Shown: positions 8,236-16,435 of the stretch, one piece after another | Layout of the letters: every line of letters begins with the position of its first letter | How positions within the stretch are numbered: the stretch's first letter is position 1 | DNA from: Gammaproteobacteria bacterium | Lineage (GTDB): Bacteria; Pseudomonadota; Gammaproteobacteria; Steroidobacterales; Rariloculaceae | Assembly (NCBI GenBank): GCA_017577365.1 | Contig: PKRJ01000033.1 | Location: forward strand, 1-38,640 | Reading direction: 5' to 3' | Length of the DNA stretch: 38,640 bases | Program-made: the position numbers and the translations under genes | Notes under the pieces: generated by a model | Database searches by the model: none | The model's input: only the letters and a program-made list of their open reading frames with translations | Told to the model about the DNA's origin: nothing

Positions 8236-8955
8236 ATGCGCCGCGCTCTGCTCGTTCCAACGTCGGTTCTGATCGCGATCTTGGCCGGTTGCGGTCAAGG
8301 GGCATCCGAGCGCGCGTCCGTCGACGGCGGCACGTCGCCCGCGTCGAGCGGTGCGGAATCCGCCGCGGCCGTCGCCGGAGAGCGATATGTCGTCGATCCG
8401 GCCGCGTCCGAGGTGTACTGGAAGATCGGGAAGGCGGGCCTCATGGCCCGGTTCGGCCACAACCACGTGATCTCCGCCGAGACCTTCTCGGGCGCGGTGA
8501 CGCTGGATCCGCAAAATCTGTCCGCGTCGCGGTTCGAGCTCGAGTTTCCCGTCGGAGAGTTCGTGATCGACGATCCGGAGCTCCGCGCCCGATTCGGTGA
8601 GGACTTCGCGAGCGTCCCGAGCGAGGAGGACAAGGCCGGCACGCGCCGCAACATGCTGAGCGAGGCACTGCTGAACGGCGACGCATATCCGCACGTGCGT
8701 GTGCGCGGCTCGGGCCCGGAGGCCGCGGGCGTCCCCGGCACGCTTCCGGTCGAGATCGAGATCGTCGGGCGCACCGTCCGGCTCGAGCTGCCCGGCGAGG
8801 TCACGATCGGCGACGGCTTCGTCGAGGCGAGCGGCGAGTTCGCGCTCGATCATGCGGACCTCGGGCTCACCCCGTTCAGCGCCCTCGGCGGCGCGCTGCA
8901 GGTTGCCCCGACGATCGAGTTCTCGTACCGAATCCGCGCGAACAAAGCGAACTGA
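8236..8955 (+). CDS. YceI-family lipoprotein
   Basis: A 239-residue protein with a lipoprotein signal (lipobox LAGC, C19), a Ser/Ala-rich linker of about 35 residues and a YceI domain filling the rest. Domain features are YVVDPAASEVYWKIG at the start, FGHNHVISAETFSG, the TLDPQNL strand, a MLSEALLNGDAYPHV block and the closing strands ending in EFSYRI. YceI proteins form a lipocalin-like barrel that binds isoprenoid or amide lipids in the periplasm; here it would be membrane-anchored. I chose the ATG at 8236, five bases after a CAGGAGG ribosome-binding site; a GTG one codon earlier is too close to it. The ligand is unknown. Confidence 0.87.
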   Translation: MRRALLVPTSVLIAILAGCGQGASERASVDGGTSPASSGAESAAAVAGERYVVDPAASEVYWKIGKAGLMARFGHNHVISAETFSGAVTLDPQNLSASRFELEFPVGEFVIDDPELRARFGEDFASVPSEEDKAGTRRNMLSEALLNGDAYPHVRVRGSGPEAAGVPGTLPVEIEIVGRTVRLELPGEVTIGDGFVEASGEFALDHADLGLTPFSALGGALQVAPTIEFSYRIRANKAN

Positions 8956-9039
8956 GCGGACGAGACGCCGAGCGCCCGCACGACGGTCCGGCTAGCGGGG
9001 GTAGGCGTCGCGCGAGATCGTCAGGGCCGCACGGCATCG

Positions 9040-9073
9040 CGTACGATTCGGGCATGCGCATGCCGACCGTACG
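9040..9073. promoter_or_regulatory. two-tier dyad abutting the glnE start codon
   Basis: A perfect 14-bp palindrome (9051-9064) is flanked by two CGTACG hexamers (9040-9045 and 9068-9073), which can pair with each other around it. The right hexamer touches the ATG of glnE at 9074, exactly where a Shine-Dalgarno sequence would be expected; none is visible. It could be a repressor operator or an RNA stem controlling translation; this is inference from symmetry alone. Confidence 0.5.
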
Positions 9074-11929
9074 ATGAAGCTGCCGCCTCCGCCCGACTTG
9101 CCCGCCGAGCTCGCGGATCGCTTCCGCCGCGTCGCCGCTCGGCTCGCCGATGTGCCGCACGAGCTCCCGGCGGAGCTGTTACCGAGCGCTTCCCGCGTCG
9201 TTGCGATCAGCGATTTCGTCGCGTCGGTGCTCGCGCGGCATACCGACGCATTGATCGAGCGGCTCGAGGATCCAGCGCCGCTCGATGCCCGCGACCTCGC
9301 CGCGCGGCTCGACGTCGCAGGGCTCGGCGAGACCGACGCGATGGCGACGCTGCGCCGGGTTCGCCACGTCGAGATGGCGCGGCTCGCGTGGCGGGATCTG
9401 AGCGGTCTTTCGACGCTCGACGAGAGCCTCGAGGATCTGTCGAAGCTCGCGGACGTCTTGATACGCGCGTCGCTCGCGCACGCCGCGGAACGCCTCGAGG
9501 CGCGCTTCGGCCGGCCGGTCGACGCGGAAGGCCGCGCCGCGCCGCTGCTCGTGCTCGCGATGGGCAAGCTCGGCGGCCGCGAGCTCAATTTCTCGTCCGA
9601 CGTCGACCTCGTGTTCCTGCATCCGGACGGAGCGCGGCTCGAAGGCCGCGACGACGACGTGGAGGAGTACTACCGGCGGCTCGCGCAGTTTCTGATCCGC
9701 ACGCTCGATCATCGGACCGACGACGGCATCGTGCTGCGCGTCGATACTCGGCTTCGGCCTTTCGGTCAGAGCGGGCCGCTCGTCGTCGGGCTCACGGCGT
9801 TCGAGGCCTATCTCGTGCAGCATGCGCGCGATTGGGAGCGCTACGCGTACGTGAAGGCGCGGCTGCTGACCGGCGAGGAGTACAGACCCGCCGTCTTCGA
9901 CGAGATCCTGACGCCGTACGTCTACCGCCGTTATCTCGACTACGGCGTCTTCGATGCGCTGCGGCAGATGAAGCGGCTGATCGAGCAGGAGGTCGCGCGC
10001 AAGGAGATGGCCGACCACGTGAAGCTCGGCCCGGGCGGAATTCGCGAGGCCGAGTTCATCGTGCAGGCGTTCCAGCTCGTGCGCGGCGGCCGAGATCCGC
10101 GTCTGCGCACGACTTCGTTCAAGCGCGCGCTCGAGGCGCTCGCCGGCGAGCGCGAGCTCGGGCCCGAGAGCGTTCGCCGCCTCGCCGCCGCGTATGATTA
10201 TCTGCGCACCGTCGAGAATCGGCTGCAGGCGATCGACGATCGGCAGACGCACATGCTGCCGGCCGATCCCGAGAACCGAGCCGTGCTCGCGTACGCGCTC
10301 GGCGAGCCCTCTTTCGACGCGTTCATGAGCCGCCTCGCCGAGCATCGCCGCGTGGTCGAGGCCGAGTTCGAGCGGATCGCGTGGGACCGGCGCGGTCAGC
10401 GCGAGCGCGGCTCTGACGAGCCCGCCGACGCGGAGCTCGAGGCGTGGGACGCGGGGGATATCGCCGCGGTGCTCGCCGGCACGCCGTTCGCGGGACGCGC
10501 CGACATCGAGGAACAGCTCCGCGCGCTTCGCGGCGGCAACCTGTATCGTCGCATGGACGAGCAGAGCCGGCGCCGCCTCGCCGCGGCCGTGATCCGCACG
10601 ATCGAGCCGCTCGCGGCGACGGCCGATCCGAACGAGACGCTGAAGCGCGTGCTCGCCGTCTATCAGTCGGTTTGCCGCCGCAGCGCGTATCTCGCGCTGC
10701 TCAACGAGAACGCGGCCGCGCTCGATCGGCTCGTGTCGCTCGCGAGCCAGAGCGCGATGCTCGCCCGCCGGATCGCCGAGCATCCGCTCTTGCTCGACGA
10801 GCTGCTCGACGCACGCATCCTCGAGCAGCCGCCGACGCGTGAAGACTTCGCCGCGATGCTCGAGCAGCGCGCCGCCCGTGCCGGCGCCGATATCGAGGCG
10901 CGGCTCGAGGCGATGCGCGAGTTCCAACGCACCGCGGTGTTCCGCGTCGCGATCGCGGACCGGCTCGGACGACTGCCGCTGATGAAAGTCAGCGACCGGC
11001 TGACCGATATCGCCGAGCTCGTGCTCGAGTTCGCGCTCGAGACCGCGTGGAACGAGCTCGTCGCGAAGCACGGTGTGCCGATGTACGGCGAGCCGCCGAA
11101 TCGAAAGGAAGCGGGCTTCGCGGTCATCGGCTACGGCAAGCTCGGCGGGCTCGAGCTCGGCTACGGCTCCGATCTCGACCTCGTGTTCCTTCACGACTCG
11201 AGCGGCAGCCGCCAGGAGACGAACGGCTCCCCGCCGCTCGACAACGCGCGGTTCTTCTCGCGGCTCGTGCAGCGCCTGATCCACTTCCTGACGATCCAGA
11301 CGAGCTCGGGCCGGCTGTACGAGGTCGACACGCGGCTCCGCCCCGACGGGCGCGCGGGCCTGATGGTCGCGAGCCTCGAGAACTTCCGGCGCTACCAGCG
11401 CGAGGAGGCCTGGGTGTTCGAGCATCAGGCGCTGCTCAGGAGCCGCGCTTTGGCGGGATCGAAGACGATTCGCGACGCGTTCGAGGCCGAGCGGCGCGAG
11501 ATCCTGACGCGCTACGTCGACCGCGCGAAGCTCGAGGACGAGGTGGTACGCATGCGCGCGCGCATGCGGGCCGAGCTGTCGCAAGGCGGCGCGTCCGGCT
11601 TCGATCTCAAGCAGGACGCGGGCGGGATCGCGGACATCGAGTTCCTCGTCGACTATCTCGTGCTGCGCCATGCCGGCGAGCATCCCGAGCTCGTCGAGTA
11701 CCCGGACAACGTCCGACAGCTCGAAGGGCTCGCAGCCGCGGGCCTGCTGCCCGTCGAGCGGGCCGAGGCGCTGAAGGAGGCGTATCTCGCCCTCCGGCGC
11801 AAGGTCCACGACCTCGCGCTCGACGAGCGCGGACGCGTGATCCCGGCGGACGAGATGACCGAGGTCCGGGCGTTCGTGATCCGCTGCTGGGAGGAGGTGT
11901 TCGGCCCGGGCTCGATCGGTCCCGTATAA
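9074..11929 (+). CDS. glnE: bifunctional glutamine synthetase adenylyltransferase/deadenylylase
   Basis: GlnE, 951 residues (E. coli protein 946), adds AMP to and removes AMP from glutamine synthetase according to nitrogen status signalled by PII proteins. Both nucleotidyltransferase halves are complete. The N-terminal adenylyl-removing domain has MGKLGGRELNF and SSDVDLV around 163-180, with a GPGGIREAEF block later. The C-terminal adenylyl-transferase domain has GYGKLGGLELGYGSDLD near 686-704 and DAGGIADIEF near 850. The second-half GSDLD and first-half SSDVD metal-binding aspartates are intact. Translation starts at the ATG at 9074; an in-frame stop prevents a much longer protein. It is followed by zf-CHCC and then surface-glycan genes, which recalls the glnE-LPS core neighbourhood of pseudomonads, but ilvE is absent. 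Confidence 0.97.
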   Translation: MKLPPPPDLPAELADRFRRVAARLADVPHELPAELLPSASRVVAISDFVASVLARHTDALIERLEDPAPLDARDLAARLDVAGLGETDAMATLRRVRHVEMARLAWRDLSGLSTLDESLEDLSKLADVLIRASLAHAAERLEARFGRPVDAEGRAAPLLVLAMGKLGGRELNFSSDVDLVFLHPDGARLEGRDDDVEEYYRRLAQFLIRTLDHRTDDGIVLRVDTRLRPFGQSGPLVVGLTAFEAYLVQHARDWERYAYVKARLLTGEEYRPAVFDEILTPYVYRRYLDYGVFDALRQMKRLIEQEVARKEMADHVKLGPGGIREAEFIVQAFQLVRGGRDPRLRTTSFKRALEALAGERELGPESVRRLAAAYDYLRTVENRLQAIDDRQTHMLPADPENRAVLAYALGEPSFDAFMSRLAEHRRVVEAEFERIAWDRRGQRERGSDEPADAELEAWDAGDIAAVLAGTPFAGRADIEEQLRALRGGNLYRRMDEQSRRRLAAAVIRTIEPLAATADPNETLKRVLAVYQSVCRRSAYLALLNENAAALDRLVSLASQSAMLARRIAEHPLLLDELLDARILEQPPTREDFAAMLEQRAARAGADIEARLEAMREFQRTAVFRVAIADRLGRLPLMKVSDRLTDIAELVLEFALETAWNELVAKHGVPMYGEPPNRKEAGFAVIGYGKLGGLELGYGSDLDLVFLHDSSGSRQETNGSPPLDNARFFSRLVQRLIHFLTIQTSSGRLYEVDTRLRPDGRAGLMVASLENFRRYQREEAWVFEHQALLRSRALAGSKTIRDAFEAERREILTRYVDRAKLEDEVVRMRARMRAELSQGGASGFDLKQDAGGIADIEFLVDYLVLRHAGEHPELVEYPDNVRQLEGLAAAGLLPVERAEALKEAYLALRRKVHDLALDERGRVIPADEMTEVRAFVIRCWEEVFGPGSIGPV

Positions 11930-11930
11930 T
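11925..11930 (+). promoter_or_regulatory. consensus -10 box at the end of glnE
   Basis: A perfect TATAAT spans the stop codon of glnE, 30 bases before the GTG of the zf-CHCC gene, so a transcript would start near 11937 with the AAGGAGG ribosome-binding site inside it. No good -35 box is visible at the right distance, so the promoter is weakly supported. It would let the small gene and the glycan genes be expressed apart from glnE. Confidence 0.35.
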
Positions 11931-11959
11931 CCGCGCTCCCCTACAAGGAGGCCCGAGAC

Positions 11960-12169
11960 GTGCGCGAACGCCACGGCAGAGTAAACGAGGCGTTGGAGAC
12001 GCCGAACGCGAAGTGGGAGTACACGGTCACGCGGGACGATTTGCCGCTGCACTGCCCGCTGCCCAGCATGTACCTGTGGAACTCGCATCCGAAGGTCTAT
12101 CTGCCGATCGAGGCGACCGGCGAGGCGAAGTGCCCGTACTGCAGCGCGACCTACAGGCTCGTGGATTAG
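11960..12169 (+). CDS. zinc-finger CHCC domain protein
   Basis: A 69-residue protein of the zf-CHCC family, related to the zinc-binding part of the NDUFS6 subunit of complex I. The predicted metal ligands are C32 (HCPLP), H43 (NSHPKVYLPI) and C58-x2-C61 (CPYC). The GTG start at 11960 is fixed by a consensus AAGGAGG ribosome-binding site eight bases upstream. Family members occur beside glnE/ilvE/waa genes in many proteobacteria, but their cellular role is not settled; an assembly or stability factor is only a guess. It begins 30 bases after glnE and is followed by the fucosyltransferase-like gene after 10 bases. Confidence 0.9.
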   Translation: MRERHGRVNEALETPNAKWEYTVTRDDLPLHCPLPSMYLWNSHPKVYLPIEATGEAKCPYCSATYRLVD

Positions 12170-12179
12170 GCCGTCCTGA

Positions 12180-13121
12180 ATGACCGTCAGTCCCGCCCGG
12201 CACCACTCACCTGCGGAAGCCGGCGCCGGCATCGTCGTCTCGACGGAGTCCGCGGGTCTCGGCAACCGGCTGAAGTCGTGGGTATCGGCGATGCGCTTGT
12301 CGCCGCGCGCGCTCGTCGTGTGGCCGGTGACGCCGAACATGCCGGCGCGCTTCTCCGACCTGTTCGCGAACGACTGCGAGGTCGATGCCGTGCCGGAGGC
12401 CGCGAGCGTCTACTCGTCGTGGCGGCTCGCGGTGCTGCCGGAGGACGAGACGCACTTGCCGCCGGGATTCGCGACGGCCGGTGCCGGCGCGCATCCGCTG
12501 ATCCGCGCCATCGGCAAAGCGTGGTGGAAGCTCCGGGGCTGCCCGGACGACCGCTACCGCTACATGCTGTTTCCGAAGACCCATTCGTCGCGCACGACGC
12601 GCGCCGACGCGCGTCACATCGACTTCGAGTACGGCCGTATTCCGCAGCCGATCCGCGACGCTTACGTGCCGCTGTTCGCCCGTATCGCCGTTCGGCCCGA
12701 GATCGTTGCGCGGCTCGATGCCTGGGCCGCAGACGTCGGCATCGACGCCCGCACGGTCGGCGTGCAAATTCGCACGTGGCGCGACGACTCGCGCCGCCAC
12801 GCGAAGTACCATCGCGCGGCCTTCGGCCGCCTGCTGCGGCTGATGGAGCGGGAGCCCGAGCCGACGAGATTCCTCGCGGTCGCCGACGACGACGGCGTGC
12901 TGAAGGCGCTCGTCGAGCGGTTCGGCGCGGCCCGGGTGCTCACCTTTCCGCGCCGCACGCCGCGCGCCGAGAGCTGGGCCTCGCCGGCCGGGATCGCCGA
13001 GGATCTGACCGACATGCTGCTGCTCGCGCGGACTCGGCGCATGTTCGTGAGCTACTTGAGCACGTTCGGCGAGGCGGCATGGTGGCTCGGCGGCGCGAAC
13101 GCCGAGATCACCGTCTTCTAG
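12180..13121 (+). CDS. candidate fucosyltransferase (GT-B, O-FucT/NodZ/GT11-like)
   Basis: A 313-residue protein without signal peptide. The first strand is followed by GLGNRLKS (26-33) and, after a helix, ALVVWPV with FSDLF. A GVQIRTW segment (194-200) lies where fucosyltransferases have HxRRxD, and SYLSTFGEAAWWLGG (291-305) closes the protein much like the STFSWW segment of GT11 enzymes. This set (GxGNRL, xIR, STF...WW) is shared by the GT11/GT23/GT65-type GDP-fucose-dependent transferases. The genes for GDP-L-fucose synthesis (gmd and fcl) lie about 3 kb away, which supports the assignment. The sequence similarity is from memory of motifs, so a different GDP-sugar donor is possible. There is no clear ribosome-binding site before the ATG at 12180; the motif at 26-33 rules out much later starts. 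Confidence 0.6.
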   Translation: MTVSPARHHSPAEAGAGIVVSTESAGLGNRLKSWVSAMRLSPRALVVWPVTPNMPARFSDLFANDCEVDAVPEAASVYSSWRLAVLPEDETHLPPGFATAGAGAHPLIRAIGKAWWKLRGCPDDRYRYMLFPKTHSSRTTRADARHIDFEYGRIPQPIRDAYVPLFARIAVRPEIVARLDAWAADVGIDARTVGVQIRTWRDDSRRHAKYHRAAFGRLLRLMEREPEPTRFLAVADDDGVLKALVERFGAARVLTFPRRTPRAESWASPAGIAEDLTDMLLLARTRRMFVSYLSTFGEAAWWLGGANAEITVF

Positions 13122-13141
13122 CTCGGGTCGAAAGGGCACCG

Positions 13142-13927
13142 ATGTCGCTGACGAGAAAGACGCGAGGCCGGCCGTTCTGCTGGCTGTTCAACCTGCGTGC
13201 GCTGACGCGCGGCGTCGATACGAGAATGCGGTACGACGCGGCGTCGCGCCGCTTCCGCGCGGTCTCGAAGCGGCACGCGTTGTGGTTCGCGCACGAGGGA
13301 CAAGCCTACTACGCGTGCAAGCGCGGGATCGAGCGCCGCCTCGAGATTCTCGGCGAGACGTATTTCTTGTCGCGCATCCCGTTCTCGCGCGGCGACTTGG
13401 TCGTCGACTGCGGCGCGAACGTCGGAGAGCTGAAGCACTGGTTCGTCGAGCGCGGCCTCGACGTCGAATACGTCGGCATCGAGCCGGCGCCGCTCGAGTA
13501 CGCGTGCATGAAGGACAACGTCGCGCCGTCTGCGGCGTGGAACGTAGGCCTGTGGCACGAGGACGGCGAGATGGAGTTCTATCTGTCGTCGCAGATGGCC
13601 GATTCGTCGCTCATTCGCCCTCCGCGGTACGAGCGCATCGTGAAGGTGCCCGTGCGCCGGCTCGACAGCCTGCTGCCCGATCGCCGCATCAAGCTGCTGA
13701 AGCTCGAGGCGGAGGGGGCCGAGACGGAAGTGATCCTCGGCGCGAGCGGCATCCTGGACAACATTGACTACATCTCCGCGGACGTCGGCTGGGAGCGGGG
13801 CGTCGAGCAGGAGACCACGCTGCCCGCCGTGACGAACCTTCTGCTCGGGCGCGGCTTCGAGCTCGTCGCGGTCGGCCGGAAGCGGTTGACCGCGCTGTAC
13901 CGGAACACGGCGCGGAGCGGCCGATGA
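13142..13927 (+). CDS. FkbM-family methyltransferase (first copy)
   Basis: A 261-residue SAM-dependent methyltransferase of the FkbM type, which O-methylates hydroxyls of sugars or polyketides. The SAM motif is DCGANVGE (89-96), with an acidic residue after the next strand (E114 in VGIEPAP) and the characteristic LKLEAEGAE segment (186-194). The first 85 residues carry an RRLEILGETYF stretch and no signal peptide. The ATG at 13142 follows an AAAGGG ribosome-binding site. Its stop overlaps the start of the second FkbM gene by four bases, so the two are translationally coupled. In this locus it most likely methylates a sugar of the surface glycan; the acceptor is unknown. Confidence 0.85.
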   Translation: MSLTRKTRGRPFCWLFNLRALTRGVDTRMRYDAASRRFRAVSKRHALWFAHEGQAYYACKRGIERRLEILGETYFLSRIPFSRGDLVVDCGANVGELKHWFVERGLDVEYVGIEPAPLEYACMKDNVAPSAAWNVGLWHEDGEMEFYLSSQMADSSLIRPPRYERIVKVPVRRLDSLLPDRRIKLLKLEAEGAETEVILGASGILDNIDYISADVGWERGVEQETTLPAVTNLLLGRGFELVAVGRKRLTALYRNTARSGR

Positions 13928-14625
13928 GCGCGATGTCGAGCGGTGCGCTTCCCCGGCTGCTCGCGAAGCTGCGGAACGCGCTCGCAAGGAATCCGTTCGA
14001 GACCTATCTCGCGGACGTCTCCGGCGTGATCCACGTCGGCGCGCACTTGGGCCAAGAGCGGGACCTCTACGCGCGATACGGGCTCGCGGTGCTCTGGATC
14101 GAGCCGCTCGAGGCGCATTTCCGCGAGCTCGAGCGCAATATCGCCTCGTATCCGAGCCAGCGGGCCGTGCGAGCGCTCGTCACGAACGTCGACGGCGTCG
14201 AGCACACGTTCCATGTCGCGAGCAATACCGGCGCGTCGTCGTCGATCCTCGAGCTCGCGATGCACGCGGATGCGTGGCCGGACGTTCACTATGTCGCCGA
14301 GACGCGGATCGTCGGCACGACCCTGCCCTCGCTGCTCGCCGCCGAAGGCATCGATCCGAGCGCCTACGACGCGCTCGTCGTCGATACGCAGGGCGCGGAT
14401 CTCCTCGTGCTGCAAGGCGCCGAGCCGTTGCTCGACGGGTTCGGATACGTGCAGGTCGAGGCCCCGGATTTCGAGGCGTATCGCGGCTGCGGGCTCGTCA
14501 CGGATATCGACGCCTTGCTCGCCGCGCACGGCTTCGCCGAGATCGCGCGCCGCACGATCGGCCGCCATCCGTCCGGCGGCCGCTACTATGATCTGCTCTA
14601 CCGCAAGCGTACGAGGACGCGCTGA
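13924..14625 (+). CDS. FkbM-family methyltransferase (second copy)
   Basis: A 233-residue methyltransferase overlapping the previous gene by ATGA. SAM-binding features are IHVGAHLGQE (36-45, with H-V-G-A-H in place of the usual DxGAN) and WIEPL (58-62); the family segment is VDTQGADLLVLQGA (153-166), where the usual DVEGAE is degraded to DTQGAD. The reading frame is otherwise complete, ending in a conserved YYDLLYRK stretch. I take it as a divergent FkbM enzyme; the altered motifs leave room for another SAM-dependent function. It converges with a third FkbM gene; the 41 bases between them show no clear terminator. Confidence 0.78.
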   Translation: MSAMSSGALPRLLAKLRNALARNPFETYLADVSGVIHVGAHLGQERDLYARYGLAVLWIEPLEAHFRELERNIASYPSQRAVRALVTNVDGVEHTFHVASNTGASSSILELAMHADAWPDVHYVAETRIVGTTLPSLLAAEGIDPSAYDALVVDTQGADLLVLQGAEPLLDGFGYVQVEAPDFEAYRGCGLVTDIDALLAAHGFAEIARRTIGRHPSGGRYYDLLYRKRTRTR

Positions 14626-14666
14626 GCCACGTTGACCGCGTTCGCTCGCCGATTCGACGCTGCGCG

Positions 14667-15485
14667 TCAGCGATCCTCGTACCAGCAGCGCGGCAGCGGC
14701 AGCGTCGGCTTCGTCGGCACGTTGTCCGCGTCGAGCAGATGCGGAAAGTCTCGCCGCGGAACGCGCCGCGCGAAGCGGTCGTTCCGAAGCAGCGTGATCT
14801 CCGCGATGCGCGGAATCTCCAATCCCGAGCCTTTGACGGACCCGCAGCAGTTGTTCGGATGGATGTGCACGACCGTGTGCGTCCTCGCGAGCCGCTCGAT
14901 CGCGCGCGACGCGAGCGCGAAGAAGCGCCGGTCGTAGAGATGCTGCAAGTGGTGCAGCTCGACGACGATGATGCGGAACTGTGCGAGCAGCCTCTCGGAG
15001 ACCGACAGGAACACCTCGTACTCGGCGCCCTCGACGTCCATCTGCAGCAGCAAGTCGCCGTCGTCGTCGGGGGCCGTGTCCCGCTTCCAGTCGTCGAGCG
15101 TCACGAAGTCGTCGTTCGAGAGGCAGCCGACGTGCTTCTTCACGAACGTGAAACGCTCGTGCGACGCGGCGGGACCGTCGACCGAGCGGTCTGCCATGTG
15201 CACGCGAATGCCGCGCTCCGCGAGCGCCAACTCGAATCCCGACTCGTTCGCGACGCCGGGCGAGTAGGCGTTACGGATGCCCTCGAGGTCGTCCGGCAAG
15301 AGGTAGCCGCCGTCGCCGGCGGGGCCGAGGCGGATCAGCTCGATGCCCGGATCCATCGGCCGCAGCAGGCGCACGAGCCGCACGAGATCCTCGCGCTCGG
15401 TGCGCTCGACGACGTGCAGTCCCGCGCCGCCGATCGCGCGGAGCAGGGCGTCGCGCACGGGCCGGTTGCTGTTGCGCAGCTTCAC
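14667..15485 (-). CDS. FkbM-like methyltransferase (third copy)
   Basis: A 272-residue protein, last gene of the minus-strand operon asnB-gmd-fcl-fkbM. GDGGYLLP (57-64) and YSPGVANESGFE (74-85) form the N-terminal SAM-binding part in this subgroup, LLLQMDVEGAEYEVF (145-159) is the FkbM signature, and HIHPNNCCG (207-215) is a further conserved block. The start is the GTG at 15485: it overlaps the fcl stop as GTGA and has GGAGAAG upstream. The frame remains open 15 codons upstream, inside fcl. A methyl group on the surface glycan is the likely product; the acceptor is unknown. It is distant in sequence from the two FkbM genes on the plus strand. Confidence 0.82.
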   Translation of the reverse strand: MKLRNSNRPVRDALLRAIGGAGLHVVERTEREDLVRLVRLLRPMDPGIELIRLGPAGDGGYLLPDDLEGIRNAYSPGVANESGFELALAERGIRVHMADRSVDGPAASHERFTFVKKHVGCLSNDDFVTLDDWKRDTAPDDDGDLLLQMDVEGAEYEVFLSVSERLLAQFRIIVVELHHLQHLYDRRFFALASRAIERLARTHTVVHIHPNNCCGSVKGSGLEIPRIAEITLLRNDRFARRVPRRDFPHLLDADNVPTKPTLPLPRCWYEDR

Positions 15486-16435
15486 GCACCGCTTCTCCGC
15501 GCCGCGTTCGCGACGTTCTCGAGATACCACGCGTAGGTCGACTCGATCCCTTCGCGCAGGCCGATGCGGTGACGCCAGCCGAGGGCGTGAAGCTTGCTCA
15601 CGTCGAGGAGCTTCCGCGGCGTGCCGTCGGGCTTAGTGCGGTCGTACTCGATCGCGCCTTCGAAGCCCACGATCGAGCGAATCAGCTCGGCGAGCTCGGA
15701 GATCGAGATGTCTTCGCCGACGCCGACGTTCACGAGCTCCGGGGAGTCGTAGTGTTCCATGAGCCACAGCGCCGCGTCGGCGAGATCGTCGACGTGCAGG
15801 AACTCTCGCCGAGGCGTGCCGGTGCCCCAGAGCGTCACGGAAGGACGGCCTTCCACGCGCGCCTCGTGGAACTTGCGAAGCAGCGCGGGCAGCACGTGCG
15901 ACGTCTCGAGGTCGAAGTTGTCGTTCGGTCCGTAGAGATTCGTCGGCATCAGCGAGATCGCGGCGAAGCCGTACTGCCTCGCGTACGCCTGGCACATCTT
16001 TATTCCGGCGATCTTCGCGACCGCGTACCACTCGTTCGTCGGCTCGAGCGGGCCGGTGAGCAGCGCGTCTTCTTTGATCGGCTGCGGCGCGAGGCGCGGA
16101 TACACGCAGCTCGAGCCGAGGAAACACAGCTTGCGGACCCCGAACCGGTATGCGGCGTCGATCACGTTGACCTGAATCTTCAGGTTGTCGCCGATGAACT
16201 CGGCCGGATACGTATCGTTCGCGAGGATGCCGCCGACCTTCGCCGCGGCGAGAAAGACGTATTCCGGCCGCTCGGCGGCGAAGAAACGCTCGACGGCGGC
16301 GGCGTCGCGCAGGTCGAGCTCGGCGCGCGTGCGGACCACGACGTTCGTGAAACCGCGGCGCACGGCCGCGCGGTGCAGCGCCGAGCCCACGAGGCCCCTA
16401 TGCCCCGCGATGTAGATCTTCGAGTCCCGATTCAT
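15482..16435 (-). CDS. fcl: GDP-L-fucose synthase
   Basis: A 317-residue extended SDR that epimerises and reduces GDP-4-keto-6-deoxy-D-mannose to GDP-L-fucose with NADPH. Visible features are the nucleotide motif GHRGLVGSA (11-19), an AAAKVGG segment (63-69), the SSCVYP block with S108/C110, the active-site Y137xxxK141 and H180. These align one position off the E. coli residues S107, C109, Y136, K140 and H179, so the enzyme appears fully competent. The ATG at 16435 overlaps the gmd stop codon as ATGA, a strong sign of coupling. The protein is cytosolic and uses the product of Gmd, its upstream neighbour. Confidence 0.96.
   Translation of the reverse strand: MNRDSKIYIAGHRGLVGSALHRAAVRRGFTNVVVRTRAELDLRDAAAVERFFAAERPEYVFLAAAKVGGILANDTYPAEFIGDNLKIQVNVIDAAYRFGVRKLCFLGSSCVYPRLAPQPIKEDALLTGPLEPTNEWYAVAKIAGIKMCQAYARQYGFAAISLMPTNLYGPNDNFDLETSHVLPALLRKFHEARVEGRPSVTLWGTGTPRREFLHVDDLADAALWLMEHYDSPELVNVGVGEDISISELAELIRSIVGFEGAIEYDRTKPDGTPRKLLDVSKLHALGWRHRIGLREGIESTYAWYLENVANAARRSGA

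Noticed and set aside
9179..12340. A 1053-codon open frame on the minus strand, antisense to glnE
   Set aside because: High GC third positions leave shadow frames without stops. It is rich in Arg, His and Asp, has no recognisable domain, and overlaps well-supported glnE.
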